Assembly (NCBI GenBank): GCA_025362035.1 | Contig: JANYIN010000139.1 | Location: 1 to 38,510 of the forward strand | Length of the DNA: 38,510 nucleotides | From: Gemmatimonadaceae bacterium | GTDB taxonomy: Bacteria; Gemmatimonadota; Gemmatimonadetes; Gemmatimonadales; Gemmatimonadaceae | Reading direction: 5' to 3' | In this document: piece after piece, positions 28,729 through 37,486 of the stretch | How positions within the stretch are numbered: position 1 is the stretch's first letter | Layout of the letters: every line of letters starts with the position of its first letter | Made by a program: the position numbers and the translations under genes | Notes under the pieces: model-generated | Database searches by the model: none | Told to the model about the DNA's origin: nothing | Seen by the model: the letters and a program-made list of their open reading frames with translations, nothing else

Positions 28729-29163
28729 ATGCCGACTTTTCTCACCCGGCGCGTGACCTTCGCCGCCGCGCATCGCTACCGCATTGCCGAGTGGAGCGAC
28801 GCTCGCAACACCGCCGTGTTCGGCCCGTGCGCGCGGCCGAACTATCACGGACATGGCTATGTCTGCGACGTGACCGTCACCTCGTCAGTGGATGCCACGA
28901 CGGGGTTCCTCGTCGATCTCGGAGCACTGGACGCGGTGCTCCGCGCCGAAGTGCACGAACGGTTCGACCACGCCAACATTAATCTCGACGTGCCGGAATT
29001 CGCGGATGGCAGGCTCGTGCCCACGGGCGAAAACCTGGCCCGCTTCATCTGCGAGCGCGTGCAGTCGTCCCTGGGCCAGGCGGCGCGGGTCACGCGGGTC
29101 ACCCTGGCGGAAGACGGGACCCTGAGCGCGACATATGAACCGGACGCGCCGTCCGCGGCGTGA
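28729..29163 (+). CDS. 6-pyruvoyl-tetrahydropterin synthase / QueD family protein
   Basis: The 144-residue protein has the T-fold of PTPS/QueD (COG0720). Zinc ligands are H15 (FAAAHRY), H40 and H42 (HGHGY). The catalytic Cys is C34 in FGPCARPNYHGHG, giving a C-x5-HGH spacing. That spacing is typical of PTPS-II (tetrahydrobiopterin-type), whereas QueD has C-x3-HGH. The FDHANIN segment and the PTGENLARFI block are also typical. It acts on dihydroneopterin triphosphate. No queuosine genes are nearby; molybdopterin genes follow. Which product it makes is not certain. Confidence 0.88.
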   Translation: MPTFLTRRVTFAAAHRYRIAEWSDARNTAVFGPCARPNYHGHGYVCDVTVTSSVDATTGFLVDLGALDAVLRAEVHERFDHANINLDVPEFADGRLVPTGENLARFICERVQSSLGQAARVTRVTLAEDGTLSATYEPDAPSAA

Positions 29164-29246
29164 CGTTCGTGGCATTTGGTCGTGCTTGAAGCGACGCGAT
29201 ATGGTGGCGGGCGATCGGCCCGCCGGCGCGCTCCTTCAGATGTCCG

Positions 29247-30011
29247 ATGCCCACGATTACCTCCTCTCGTCCCGATAGCGTACGCAGCACCACGGCGGAG
29301 CAATTCGCACCCGTGCTGCGGGCGCACGCCGAGCTGCTTCATGAGTGTGCGCCCATCGTGGACGCGCCCGTGGCGCGCGCGCGCATCGCCAACGGGCAGG
29401 TGGCATTCGACGCCATCCGCACGGTGCGCACCTGTGGCGACCTGACCTCGCGCTTCGTGCGGGTGCTCGAGGCATTTCAGGTCGCCGGCTTCGCGTCGAA
29501 CCAGGACTTTCAGCTGCTACTCACACCCGAGGTGGACGTTGACGAGCTGGTGTGCGGCTGGTTGACGGGGGACCGCGCGCCGCGCGACGTGCGGCGCGGG
29601 ATCGCGCGGCAGGCGGCGATCATCGTCGGTAACGCCATCCTGACCGTGGCGAGCCAGCGCGTCGGCGCGCCGTCGAACTGGAGAAGGTGGACGCGTCCGG
29701 TGTGCCCGTGCTGCGGGGGCGCGCCGGACATCGCCGTCCAGGAACGAGGTGCGCACCGCACGCTCATCTGCTCCCGCTGCGACGCCCCGTGGCGCGCGAC
29801 GCGACTGGACTGTCTGGGATGCGACGTCACTGAAAAGACGGGCATCACGCGCATCAACAACCCGGCACTGGGCTACGATCTGGTGATGTGTCATTCGTGT
29901 GGCCGCTTTCACAAGGAACGCCGGCGCCGAGGGATGGCGGCGCTGATCGTGGAGCGTGCGCTCACGGTGGAGCTGGACCTCGCCGCGGAGCAGCGCGGAC
30001 TGCGCATCTGA
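29247..30011 (+). CDS. FdhE-like formate dehydrogenase accessory protein
   Basis: The protein has 254 residues. The N-terminal part (about 1-145) is helical. The C-terminal part holds four cysteine pairs of the FdhE type: CPCC (about 152), CSRC (about 175), CLGC (about 190) and CHSC (about 217), which bind iron or zinc in rubredoxin-like knuckles. FdhE proteins are needed to activate formate dehydrogenases, which contain molybdopterin guanine dinucleotide. mobA starts 8 bp downstream and moeA follows, supporting a molybdoenzyme link. No formate dehydrogenase subunit is in the window. Confidence 0.8.
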   Translation: MPTITSSRPDSVRSTTAEQFAPVLRAHAELLHECAPIVDAPVARARIANGQVAFDAIRTVRTCGDLTSRFVRVLEAFQVAGFASNQDFQLLLTPEVDVDELVCGWLTGDRAPRDVRRGIARQAAIIVGNAILTVASQRVGAPSNWRRWTRPVCPCCGGAPDIAVQERGAHRTLICSRCDAPWRATRLDCLGCDVTEKTGITRINNPALGYDLVMCHSCGRFHKERRRRGMAALIVERALTVELDLAAEQRGLRI

Positions 30012-30019
30012 GCGCCATC

Positions 30020-30655
30020 GTGCCCCGAGCGTCCTGCGTAGGAGTGCTGATGGCGGGCGGCGCCGCGAGCCGATTCGGCGGCCTGCCGAAAGGACTGGCG
30101 ATGGTGGATGACGTCCGCATCGCGGACCGCGTGCTCGCGTCGCTCCGTGCCGTCTCCGACGCGCAGCTGGTGGTGAGCAATGAGGACAGCGCGCCGTCGT
30201 GGTTTCCATCGATGCGTGTCGTGGCCGACGCGGTGCCTGGACTTGGCCCGCTGGCGGGAATCGAAACGGCGCTGCGGGCGGCCGACGGCGCGGCCGTCAT
30301 TGTCGTCGCGTGGGACATGCCGTTCGTGCCTGTGCCGCTGCTGCGTGGGATGCGTGCGCTGGGAGACGTTGGCGCGTCCGCCGTGGTGCCCGCGCATGGC
30401 GCGGCGCCTGTGTACGAATCACTCTGCGCGTACTACGCGGCGGATGCGCTGGCGGTCTGCTCGCAACTGGTGGCCAGCGGCGAGCGGCGCGCCGGCGCGC
30501 TGCGCGAGGCGCTGCCGTCGGCGGTGACGATTCCCGAGCGCGTCCTGCTGGAACATGGAGACCCGGCGCGGTTGTTCCTGAGCATCGACTCGCCAGAACA
30601 GCTCGAAGCACTCGCCGGCGAGCTGCCCCGAATGAGCCACACGACTCGACGCTGA
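30020..30655 (+). CDS. mobA: Molybdenum cofactor guanylyltransferase (MobA)
   Basis: The protein has 211 residues from the GTG at 30020; the in-frame ATG at 30050 would cut into the first strand. MobA links GMP to molybdopterin. The nucleotide-binding signature VLMAGGAASRFGGLPKGLA is at residues 9-27. The VADAVPGLGPLAGIETAL block (about 68-85) and AWDMPFVP with the metal-binding Asp (about 98) complete the pattern. Located 8 bp after the FdhE-like gene and two genes before moeA. The substrate could also be the CTP-using form (MocA); GTP use is inferred from the family fit. Confidence 0.88.
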   Translation: MPRASCVGVLMAGGAASRFGGLPKGLAMVDDVRIADRVLASLRAVSDAQLVVSNEDSAPSWFPSMRVVADAVPGLGPLAGIETALRAADGAAVIVVAWDMPFVPVPLLRGMRALGDVGASAVVPAHGAAPVYESLCAYYAADALAVCSQLVASGERRAGALREALPSAVTIPERVLLEHGDPARLFLSIDSPEQLEALAGELPRMSHTTRR

Positions 30656-30705
30656 CGGGTGCGCGGACCATCTTTCGGTCCCACCCATTCACCGCTCCAT
30701 CTCTG

Positions 30706-32277
30706 ATGCGCGCCGCCCGTTTTCAGTCTGCACATTCGGCCATTCGGCTTGCCCGCCATTCGGCCGTTCGGCTGTGTCTCGCCAGCCTCGCCATCCTCGG
30801 GGGCTGCGCATCAACCGGCGCTCCGCCCTTCAAACCTGTCGCCTGGGTTGGCGCCGCGTCGGGCGATTCAACGCGCGCCGCACTCCGGCAGTACATCGAT
30901 TCGCTGGTTGACGGGCGGGAGTTTCGCAGCGCGAACTGGGGGCTTCTCATCGTCGATCCGGGACGTGGCGAAACGCTGTATTCACACAACGCGGACAAGC
31001 TGTTCATGCCGGCCAGCAACATGAAGCTGCTCACGGGCGCCGTGGCGCTCGCGCAACTCGGCCCGGACTATCGCTGGACAACCACGCTCCTGCAGCGGGG
31101 CGTGGTGCGCGACAGCACGCTGCTGGGCGATCTGGTGGTGCGCGGCAATGGCGATCCGTCGGTCAGCGCCCACATGCAGAAGGGCGACGCGTTGGCGCCC
31201 CTTCGCTCGCTCGCGGATTCGCTGCGCTCGCGCGGCGTGACGCGTGTGCACGGACGCCTCGTCGCGGCGCCGTCGCCGTTCACCGATGCGCCATTGGGCT
31301 ACGGCTGGTCATGGAGCGATCTCGACGAGTCATACTCGGCCGGTATTGACGCGCTCTATTTCAATGAAGGGTTCACGGAAGTCGTCGTGCGCGGCGGGAC
31401 ACATGCTGGCGATCCCGTTCGGGCCACGACGCGACCCGCCACGACCTTCCCCGCGCTGCTCGTCCGCGCGCGGACGGTCGCCAGGCTGTCGAGTAGTTCG
31501 AGCCCGGCGGATTCCGCCGCGGCGCGCGACGGCATCATGGTGAGCCAGGATTCGTCGCGCACCGGGGTGCTGGTGGCCGGCGCCATCGCCGCGGGCGACA
31601 GCGTGGTGGTGGAAATCACCTTTCGCGACCAGCAGGCCGCGTACCTGCTTGCCCTGCGCGAGGCGCTCACTTCACGAGGCATCGTCGTGGACGATGCGCG
31701 AACGGACACCACGGCGCGCATGAGTCCCATGGTCACGATGCAATCGCCCACGCTTCGCGAGGTAATGCCGTTCTTCGAGAAGCCCTCCCAGAACCAGATC
31801 GGCGAGCTCCTGCTCAAGACCCTCGCGCTCGCGAAGACGGGTGCCGGCCGGGCGGACAGCGGATCGATGGTGGTGGCTCGACAGATCATGGCGTGGGGCG
31901 CCGAGAAGGACGGTTTCGCCATCCACGATGGGAGCGGTCTCTCACGCCACGACTACGTGTCACCCCGCACCCTGGTGCACGTACTGGCGGCGATGCAGCA
32001 GCAGCCGGAGTTCGCGATCTTCTACGACGCGCTACCCATCGCGGGGGTGGACGGCACTGTCGGCAATCGCATGAAGGGAACGCCGGCGGCGGGAAACGTC
32101 CACGCCAAGACGGGTACATTGGACAAAGCCCGCTCGCTGTCGGGCTACGTCACGACCGCCGATGGCCGCGTGCTGGTATTCAGCGCGCTCTGCAACAACT
32201 ACACGACGCCTACCCGCGCCGTGGATCGCGTGAGCGATGCCATTGCCGTTCGGCTTGCGTCGCTGCGGCTGCAGTAG
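30706..32277 (+). CDS. dacB: D-alanyl-D-alanine carboxypeptidase/endopeptidase (PBP4, DacB)
   Basis: The protein has 523 residues from the ATG at 30706; the longer open frame overlaps mobA. A lipobox (LAILGGC, about residue 34) suggests a lipoprotein. The class C penicillin-binding motifs are complete: SxxK in MPASNMKLLTG, SxN in KPSQNQIGEL and KTG in HAKTGTLDKA. A large insertion domain between the first two motifs is typical of the PBP4 family. It trims or cuts peptidoglycan crosslinks in the periplasm. The stop is followed at once by the moeA start with no spacer. Repeated ATTCGGC units encode part of the signal sequence. Confidence 0.92.
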   Translation: MRAARFQSAHSAIRLARHSAVRLCLASLAILGGCASTGAPPFKPVAWVGAASGDSTRAALRQYIDSLVDGREFRSANWGLLIVDPGRGETLYSHNADKLFMPASNMKLLTGAVALAQLGPDYRWTTTLLQRGVVRDSTLLGDLVVRGNGDPSVSAHMQKGDALAPLRSLADSLRSRGVTRVHGRLVAAPSPFTDAPLGYGWSWSDLDESYSAGIDALYFNEGFTEVVVRGGTHAGDPVRATTRPATTFPALLVRARTVARLSSSSSPADSAAARDGIMVSQDSSRTGVLVAGAIAAGDSVVVEITFRDQQAAYLLALREALTSRGIVVDDARTDTTARMSPMVTMQSPTLREVMPFFEKPSQNQIGELLLKTLALAKTGAGRADSGSMVVARQIMAWGAEKDGFAIHDGSGLSRHDYVSPRTLVHVLAAMQQQPEFAIFYDALPIAGVDGTVGNRMKGTPAAGNVHAKTGTLDKARSLSGYVTTADGRVLVFSALCNNYTTPTRAVDRVSDAIAVRLASLRLQ

Positions 32278-33543
32278 GTGACCGTCACCCGGCTGGACGT
32301 CTCCGCGGCGAGCGAACACATGCTCGCCGGCGTGCGCGCGCTGGGAACGGAGGAGATTGCGCTCGAAGACGCACTCGGCCGGGTGCTCGCGCGCGACGTG
32401 GTGTCGCCAGTGTCGCTTCCGCCGTGGAACAACGCGAGCATGGACGGCTTCGCCGTCCACGCCGAGGACGTGCGCGGGGCCAGCAGCGTCCGCCCGGTGC
32501 ATCTCGCGGTGACGTCCACCATTGCCGCCGGCGCGCACTCCCCTCGCGAAGTTTGCAGAGGGGAGGCCGCGCGCATCATGACGGGCGCGCCGCTGCCACC
32601 GGGACCCGATACGGTGATACGCGTGGAAGACACGGATGGCGGCGAGAGCGTCGTCACCATTCTCGACGATCGAGACGCCGAGCGGAACATCCGCCTGCTG
32701 GGTGAGGATGTCCGCGCGGACCAGGTGGTGATGCGCGTCGGTACGCTCCTGGGCGCGGCGCACGTGGGCGTCCTCGCCTCCGTCGGCTGTGCAGCACCCG
32801 TGGTGCACCGTCGGCCGCGCGTGGCCATCCTGGCAACGGGTGACGAGTTGGTGGAATTGGATCGCTTCAGTGAGGTCATGACCGGGGCGCGCATCGTGTC
32901 GTCCAACAGCTATGCCCTTGCCGCCGCGGTCATGCAGGCGGGCGGCGAACCCGTGTCACTCGGCATCGCGCCCGACGACCCCGTCGCCCTCGCACGCTGT
33001 CTCCGGGCTGCTGAAGGTTGCGATCTCGTTCTCACTTCGGGCGGCGTGTCGGTGGGTGACTTCGACTACACGCGGAGCGTGGTGGAGACGCTGGGCGGCA
33101 CGCTCTCGCTCTGGCGCGTGCGCATGCGTCCCGGCGCGCCGCTCGGATTCGGCACGCTGTTCGGCTCGCCGTGGCTTGGACTGCCCGGCAATCCGGTGTC
33201 CGCGCTGGTGACGTTCGAGTTGTTCGGGCGCCCGCTCGTGCGATCGCTGGCCGGCCACGCGCGTCCCCACCGCCGCACCATCGCCGTGACGCTGGGAGAT
33301 GCCGTGCGACTGGGCGCGCCGCTCACGCATTTCCTTCGCGTGGTGCTGGAAGGTGATGACGGTCGCGGCCTGCCGATCGCGCGGCTCACCGGCGCACAGA
33401 GTTCCGGGATGCTTACGTCGATGTCATCGGCGGATGCGCTGCTGGTCGTGCCTCCGTCGCCGCAGGATGTGCCGGCCGGAGCCACTCTGCGTGCGCTGGT
33501 GCTCGACGGCGACATCGGTGGCAGCGCCCGGTTTCTCGAGTGA
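32278..33543 (+). CDS. moeA: Molybdopterin molybdenumtransferase (MoeA)
   Basis: The protein has 421 residues, the normal length. It inserts molybdate into adenylated molybdopterin. Signatures are SMDGFAVHAEDV (about 58-69), IMTGAPLPPGPD (about 100), ILATGDELVE (about 185), LTSGGVSVGDFDYT (about 252) and GLPGNPVSALVTFELF (about 300). The start is a GTG directly after the dacB TAG, and the stop overlaps the GTG start of the next gene (GTGA). Both overlaps suggest coupled translation. With mobA and the FdhE-like gene it forms a molybdoenzyme-maturation set split by dacB. Confidence 0.95.
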   Translation: MTVTRLDVSAASEHMLAGVRALGTEEIALEDALGRVLARDVVSPVSLPPWNNASMDGFAVHAEDVRGASSVRPVHLAVTSTIAAGAHSPREVCRGEAARIMTGAPLPPGPDTVIRVEDTDGGESVVTILDDRDAERNIRLLGEDVRADQVVMRVGTLLGAAHVGVLASVGCAAPVVHRRPRVAILATGDELVELDRFSEVMTGARIVSSNSYALAAAVMQAGGEPVSLGIAPDDPVALARCLRAAEGCDLVLTSGGVSVGDFDYTRSVVETLGGTLSLWRVRMRPGAPLGFGTLFGSPWLGLPGNPVSALVTFELFGRPLVRSLAGHARPHRRTIAVTLGDAVRLGAPLTHFLRVVLEGDDGRGLPIARLTGAQSSGMLTSMSSADALLVVPPSPQDVPAGATLRALVLDGDIGGSARFLE

Positions 33544-34226
33544 GCAGCGCCACAGACGACATGACGGCGCTTCGCGCCGACTTGGTTCGTCGCTTTCGCA
33601 CCGTGACGAGAACGCTGCGCGTGGCCGAACGCGACGTAACGCTGCTGAGCCCCGCCAACGCGGACGACCTGATCAGCGAAGACGACTACGTGAAAGACGA
33701 GCGCCTTCCCTACTGGGCTGATCTCTGGCCATCGGCGCAGATCCTCGCGAACGAAGTCGCGATCATGCGACTCAAGGGGCAGAGCGTGCTGGAGCTCGGA
33801 TGTGGATTGGGCGTCGTCGCCATTGGCGCGGCCATGGCCGGCGGCACGGTGACAGCCACGGACTACTACGACGATTCCCTGCTGTTCGCGCGGCTCAACG
33901 TTCGGGCCACGACCGGCCAGTCCATCGCGACCCGTATGGTGGACTGGTCGGACATGCCCGCGGATCTGGGACGGTTCGACGTCGTGCTGGCGTCGGACGT
34001 CCTGTACGAGCACCGGTACGCATCGCTGGTGGCTGACGCCATTGCCCGCACGCTGGTGCGCGGCGGCGAAGCCATCGTCGCTGATCCAGGCCGCATTGCG
34101 CTGGAGGAATTTCGCGAGGAATGCGCCGACCGAGGCATCGCCTCCGAGGGCGACCCGCGACCGTACGTGGATGGCGAGATCAAGCAGACCGTCACGCTGT
34201 GGAAGCTCCGCTGGCGCGCTGAATAG
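33540..34226 (+). CDS. MTF16-type class I methyltransferase, possible protein-lysine methyltransferase
   Basis: The protein has 228 residues. The fold starts with LPYWADLWPSAQILANEV (about 57-74). The SAM-binding motif VLELGCGLGVVAIGAAMAG (about 82-100) and ATDYYDD follow. The post-II motif SDVLYE (DxxY) is the hallmark of the METTL20/21-type lysine methyltransferases, and VADPGR matches the strand seen in METTL20. It overlaps moeA by 4 bp and lies 5 bp from the convergent Fe-S oxidoreductase gene, next to etfA/etfB. EtfB is a candidate substrate; this is inferred. GTG is used as start; ATG at 33561 is the alternative. Confidence 0.75.
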   Translation: MSSATDDMTALRADLVRRFRTVTRTLRVAERDVTLLSPANADDLISEDDYVKDERLPYWADLWPSAQILANEVAIMRLKGQSVLELGCGLGVVAIGAAMAGGTVTATDYYDDSLLFARLNVRATTGQSIATRMVDWSDMPADLGRFDVVLASDVLYEHRYASLVADAIARTLVRGGEAIVADPGRIALEEFREECADRGIASEGDPRPYVDGEIKQTVTLWKLRWRAE

Positions 34227-34231
34227 GCGCG

Positions 34232-36304
34232 TCAGGCTTGCAGCTGGCCGGCCACGATTTCGGAAATGTCGTACACCGGCACCTCCGATCCATTCGCCTT
34301 CACGCCGTCCGTCAGCATCGTCATGCAGAACGGGCACGCGACGGCGAGAGCGGCGGCGCCAGTGGCGAGGAGTTCTTCCGTGCGCTCCGCGTTGATGCGC
34401 TTGCCGGTGTTCTCTTCCATGAACATGCGCCCGCCGCCTGCCCCGCAGCAGAGGCCGCGGTCCTTCGTGCGCGGCGCTTCGATCAGTTCGATCACGGGCA
34501 ACGCCCGCTTCATGGCCTGCCGCGGAGCGTCGTAGACATCATTGTAGCGGCCCAAGTAGCAGCTGTCGTGGTATGCGACCGTGAGCTTCTGACCCTCCGC
34601 GCTCCTGAGCGGAACCCTGGCGTCCTGCAGCAGCCGCTCGATGTACGTCGAGTGGTGGATGACTTCGTAGTTCCCGCCGAACTGCGGAAGTTCGTTGCCC
34701 ATCTGATGGAAGCAGTGCGGGCAGTGCGTGACGATCGTCGTGACCTCGTAGCGATCGAGCGTCTCGATGGTGTTCTTCGCGAGGATCTGGTAGAGGTACT
34801 CGTTCCCCATGCGCCGCGCGGGATCGCCGTGACACGCCTCTTCCTGCCCGAGAATCGCGAAGTTGATGCCGCACGCGCGCAAGATGTGCGCGAACGCCAC
34901 CGTGATCTTCTTGGCGCGATCGTCGAATGAGCCCATGCAGCCGACCCAGAACAGGATGTCGGGCTTTTCACCGCGCTCCCGCATCTGCGCCATGGTGGGG
35001 ATGTCGAGCCCCTCGGTCCACCCAGCGCGGTCCGCGGCGCTGAACGCCCACGGAGAACCGTTGCGTTCGAGCGACTCGAACACCGGCTGCAGCTCCGCCG
35101 GAAACCGCGACTCGGTGAGCACCAGGTTGCGGCGCATCTCGTTGATGATGTCGAGCTGGTCGATCGACACCGGGCACTCCACCACACACGCTCGGCAGCT
35201 CGTACACGCCCAGAGCTCTTCTTCGGTGATGTAGCTGTCGAGCAGCCGGTGTCCGAGCACCTCGTCGGATGTCGCCGCTTCGTAGCTCTCCACACCGTGT
35301 GATAGCGCGGGGCGCATGAAGTCCATGCGGTCGCCGGTCATCACGGGCGCCTTCTCCATGAGGCGCTGGCGTGTATTGATCACGATCTTGCGCGGACTGA
35401 GCAGCTTCCCCGTGATGTTCGCCGGGCACGCCGCCGTGCAGCGCCCGCACTCGGTGCAGGAATACCCGTCCAGAAGATTCTTCCAGGACAGTTGCTCCAC
35501 GTCGCTGGCGCCGAACGATTCCACGTCGGCCTCGAGATCCATCGAGCGCATCGCGCCTTTGACGCCGGGCCCGCTGGTGTTCGAGAAGTAGACGTTGATC
35601 AGGGACGTGATCACGTGCAGATGCTTCGAATAGGGCAGGTAGTTCAGAAACGCCAGTATGAGCAGTGCGTGCGCCCACCAGAAGATGTGATAGCGCGCCA
35701 GCGCGGTGCGCGGGTCCATCATGTGCGCGAACGCGGACCCGAGCTGGTGGGAGACGACCTTTTCCGGCCCCATGGCCTGCGGAAACGCGGCGAGCATGAA
35801 CGCGTTGCTCAGCAGCAGCGTGATCATGAGTCCCGCAATCATGCTGAGAATGATCAGCGCATCGGTGTGCTCCAGATCGTCGCCGTCCAGCCGGCGCGGA
35901 TGGAGCACCATGCGCCGATACAGCGCGAAGCTCACTGCCGCGAGCACCACCACCGCGAACATGTCCTGCGACGCCGAGTAGACGGTGTAGATCGTCTTTG
36001 GCAGCAGGGCCTCGAAGGAGAACGCCGGGTACACGCCCGCAATGAGGATCTCCAATGTGCCCGCCGTGAGCACCATGAAGCCCCAGAAGATGAGAGCGTG
36101 CATGGGGCCGGCCACGGGATCGCGAAAGATCTTCTTCTGCGCAATGCCGATCTCGAACACGTTGCGCAGCCGCGTGAACGGATGGCCGGTGCGTGCGTCC
36201 GGGTGCCCAATCTGCAGGTAGCTCACCAGCCGTTGCACGTTCAGGGAGAAGAACCCCACGGCAACGATCAGGATGAAGAGAAAGACGATGTTTCCTGCAG
36301 TCAT
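34232..36304 (-). CDS. Membrane HdrD-like Fe-S oxidoreductase (probable ETF:menaquinone oxidoreductase)
   Basis: The protein has 690 residues from the ATG at 36304 (GGAG 9 bases upstream). An N-terminal membrane domain with about five helices (1-235) carries histidines that may bind haem b (for example H69, H211, H228). Two [4Fe-4S] motifs follow: C283/C286/C289/C293 and C367/C370/C373/C377. Two CCG-type domains of the HdrB/HdrD kind complete it, with THCPHCFHQMGNE, HDSCYLGRYNDVY and GLCCGAGGG. Proteins of this layout encoded beside etfAB pass electrons between ETF and menaquinone. It lies downstream of etfB-etfA after a 195-bp gap. Confidence 0.88.
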   Translation of the reverse strand: MTAGNIVFLFILIVAVGFFSLNVQRLVSYLQIGHPDARTGHPFTRLRNVFEIGIAQKKIFRDPVAGPMHALIFWGFMVLTAGTLEILIAGVYPAFSFEALLPKTIYTVYSASQDMFAVVVLAAVSFALYRRMVLHPRRLDGDDLEHTDALIILSMIAGLMITLLLSNAFMLAAFPQAMGPEKVVSHQLGSAFAHMMDPRTALARYHIFWWAHALLILAFLNYLPYSKHLHVITSLINVYFSNTSGPGVKGAMRSMDLEADVESFGASDVEQLSWKNLLDGYSCTECGRCTAACPANITGKLLSPRKIVINTRQRLMEKAPVMTGDRMDFMRPALSHGVESYEAATSDEVLGHRLLDSYITEEELWACTSCRACVVECPVSIDQLDIINEMRRNLVLTESRFPAELQPVFESLERNGSPWAFSAADRAGWTEGLDIPTMAQMRERGEKPDILFWVGCMGSFDDRAKKITVAFAHILRACGINFAILGQEEACHGDPARRMGNEYLYQILAKNTIETLDRYEVTTIVTHCPHCFHQMGNELPQFGGNYEVIHHSTYIERLLQDARVPLRSAEGQKLTVAYHDSCYLGRYNDVYDAPRQAMKRALPVIELIEAPRTKDRGLCCGAGGGRMFMEENTGKRINAERTEELLATGAAALAVACPFCMTMLTDGVKANGSEVPVYDISEIVAGQLQA

Positions 36305-36499
36305 TCTGCATGCTCCGGAAGGACGGACGCCCGCGATCGACGCGCGGAAATCTACATGGAGCAATCGCGCGACGGAGGTCTTGCGGAGTCGGCGTGCCTT
36401 CCGCGGCGGGCTTCAGCGTGGCGACGCTTCTTGGGCGGCACTCATGCCAAATTTGCCATGAGGACAGGCACGCGTTGTCGTGAATCCGGTACCGTCGTC
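36305..36499. other. Gap between etfA and the Fe-S oxidoreductase gene
   Basis: This 195-bp minus-strand gap is long for the region. It contains no clear promoter, hairpin or palindrome. The oxidoreductase frame stays open back to 36364, but that part has no family sequence. The gap may hold a separate promoter or simply be spacer. Confidence 0.4.
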
Positions 36500-37486
36500 C
36501 TAGTGCCCTTCGCGCGCCGCCTTTACCGCCGCGGTGAGCACCGGCAGAATCTCGATGACGTCGCCGACGATCCCGTAGTCCGCCACCTTGAAGATCGGTG
36601 CTTCCTTGTCCTTGTTGATCGCCACGATCGTTCTGGAGGTCCGCATTCCGGCCAGGTGCTGAATCGCGCCGCTGATGCCCAGCGCCACATAGAGATCGGG
36701 ACTCACCTGACGACCGGTCTGCCCGATCTGGTCGCTGTGCGGTCGCCAGCCGTCGTCGGTCACCGCTCGCGTCGCGCCCACCGCGGCGTTGCCGAACGCA
36801 TCTGCCAGCGCTTCCACCAGCTTGAAGTTCTCGGGCGCTTTCAGTCCGCGACCGCCGGACACGATGATCGAAGCTTCACCCAGATCGGGACGGCCTTTCG
36901 CGCCTTCCTTCACGTCCACGACGGTGACCGTGGCGCCCTGCGCCGCGACGGGAACGAGCGTGTCCACGCGGGCCGCCTTCGGCGCCTGCACGGCCGTGAA
37001 GGCGCTTGGACGCACGCTGATCACCACCGGCGAGCCGGAGATCGCGAGCGTCATGATCACCTTGTTGGCGTAGGCGGGATGCTTGACGGTAATGGTATCG
37101 CCAGCGGCGGAGAGGTCGATCACGTCGGTAGCGATCGGCGCATCGAGCCGCGCCGCCACGCGGGGGCCAAGGTCCCTTCCCTGCGCCGAGAATCCCAGAA
37201 CCACGGCACGATAGCCGCCGGACCGTGCGCGCTCGGCCATCGTTGCCGCCAGCGACTCGCGCGCGAAGCGCGCAAAATCGGCGCTCTCGCTCACGAGCAC
37301 GACGTCGGCCCCGTACGTGCCGAGCAGGGGTGCCTTTTCGCCAATGCCCGGCGGTCCGGCCAGCACCGCATGCACTTCGCCGCCACCCGTCGCGTCGGCC
37401 AGCTTGCGCGCCGCGGTGACCGCCTCGAGCGCGACCTTCCGAATCTCTCCGTTTCGCGTTTCGGCAAAGACGAGGACGTTCGCCAT
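36500..37486 (-). CDS. etfA: Electron transfer flavoprotein alpha subunit
   Basis: The protein has 328 residues from the ATG at 37486, which shares one base with the etfB stop (TGATG). ETF alpha carries FAD and, with EtfB, accepts electrons from acyl-CoA and other dehydrogenases. The N-terminal domain begins NVLVFAETRNGE. The C-terminal FAD-binding domain shows SGGRGLKAPENF (about 205), DQIGQTGRQVSPDLY (about 255), ALGISGAIQHLAGM (about 272) and INKDKEAPIF (about 293). The frame runs on upstream into etfB but without family sequence. It is followed by the Fe-S oxidoreductase. Confidence 0.95.
   Translation of the reverse strand: MANVLVFAETRNGEIRKVALEAVTAARKLADATGGGEVHAVLAGPPGIGEKAPLLGTYGADVVLVSESADFARFARESLAATMAERARSGGYRAVVLGFSAQGRDLGPRVAARLDAPIATDVIDLSAAGDTITVKHPAYANKVIMTLAISGSPVVISVRPSAFTAVQAPKAARVDTLVPVAAQGATVTVVDVKEGAKGRPDLGEASIIVSGGRGLKAPENFKLVEALADAFGNAAVGATRAVTDDGWRPHSDQIGQTGRQVSPDLYVALGISGAIQHLAGMRTSRTIVAINKDKEAPIFKVADYGIVGDVIEILPVLTAAVKAAREGH

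Noticed and set aside
30199..30705. N-terminal extension of dacB
   Set aside because: It overlaps mobA in another frame; the lipoprotein signal begins only after the ATG at 30706.
30731..30775. Short ATTCGGC repeats
   Set aside because: They fall in the signal-sequence coding part of dacB and are only four imperfect units; not a CRISPR or mobile element.
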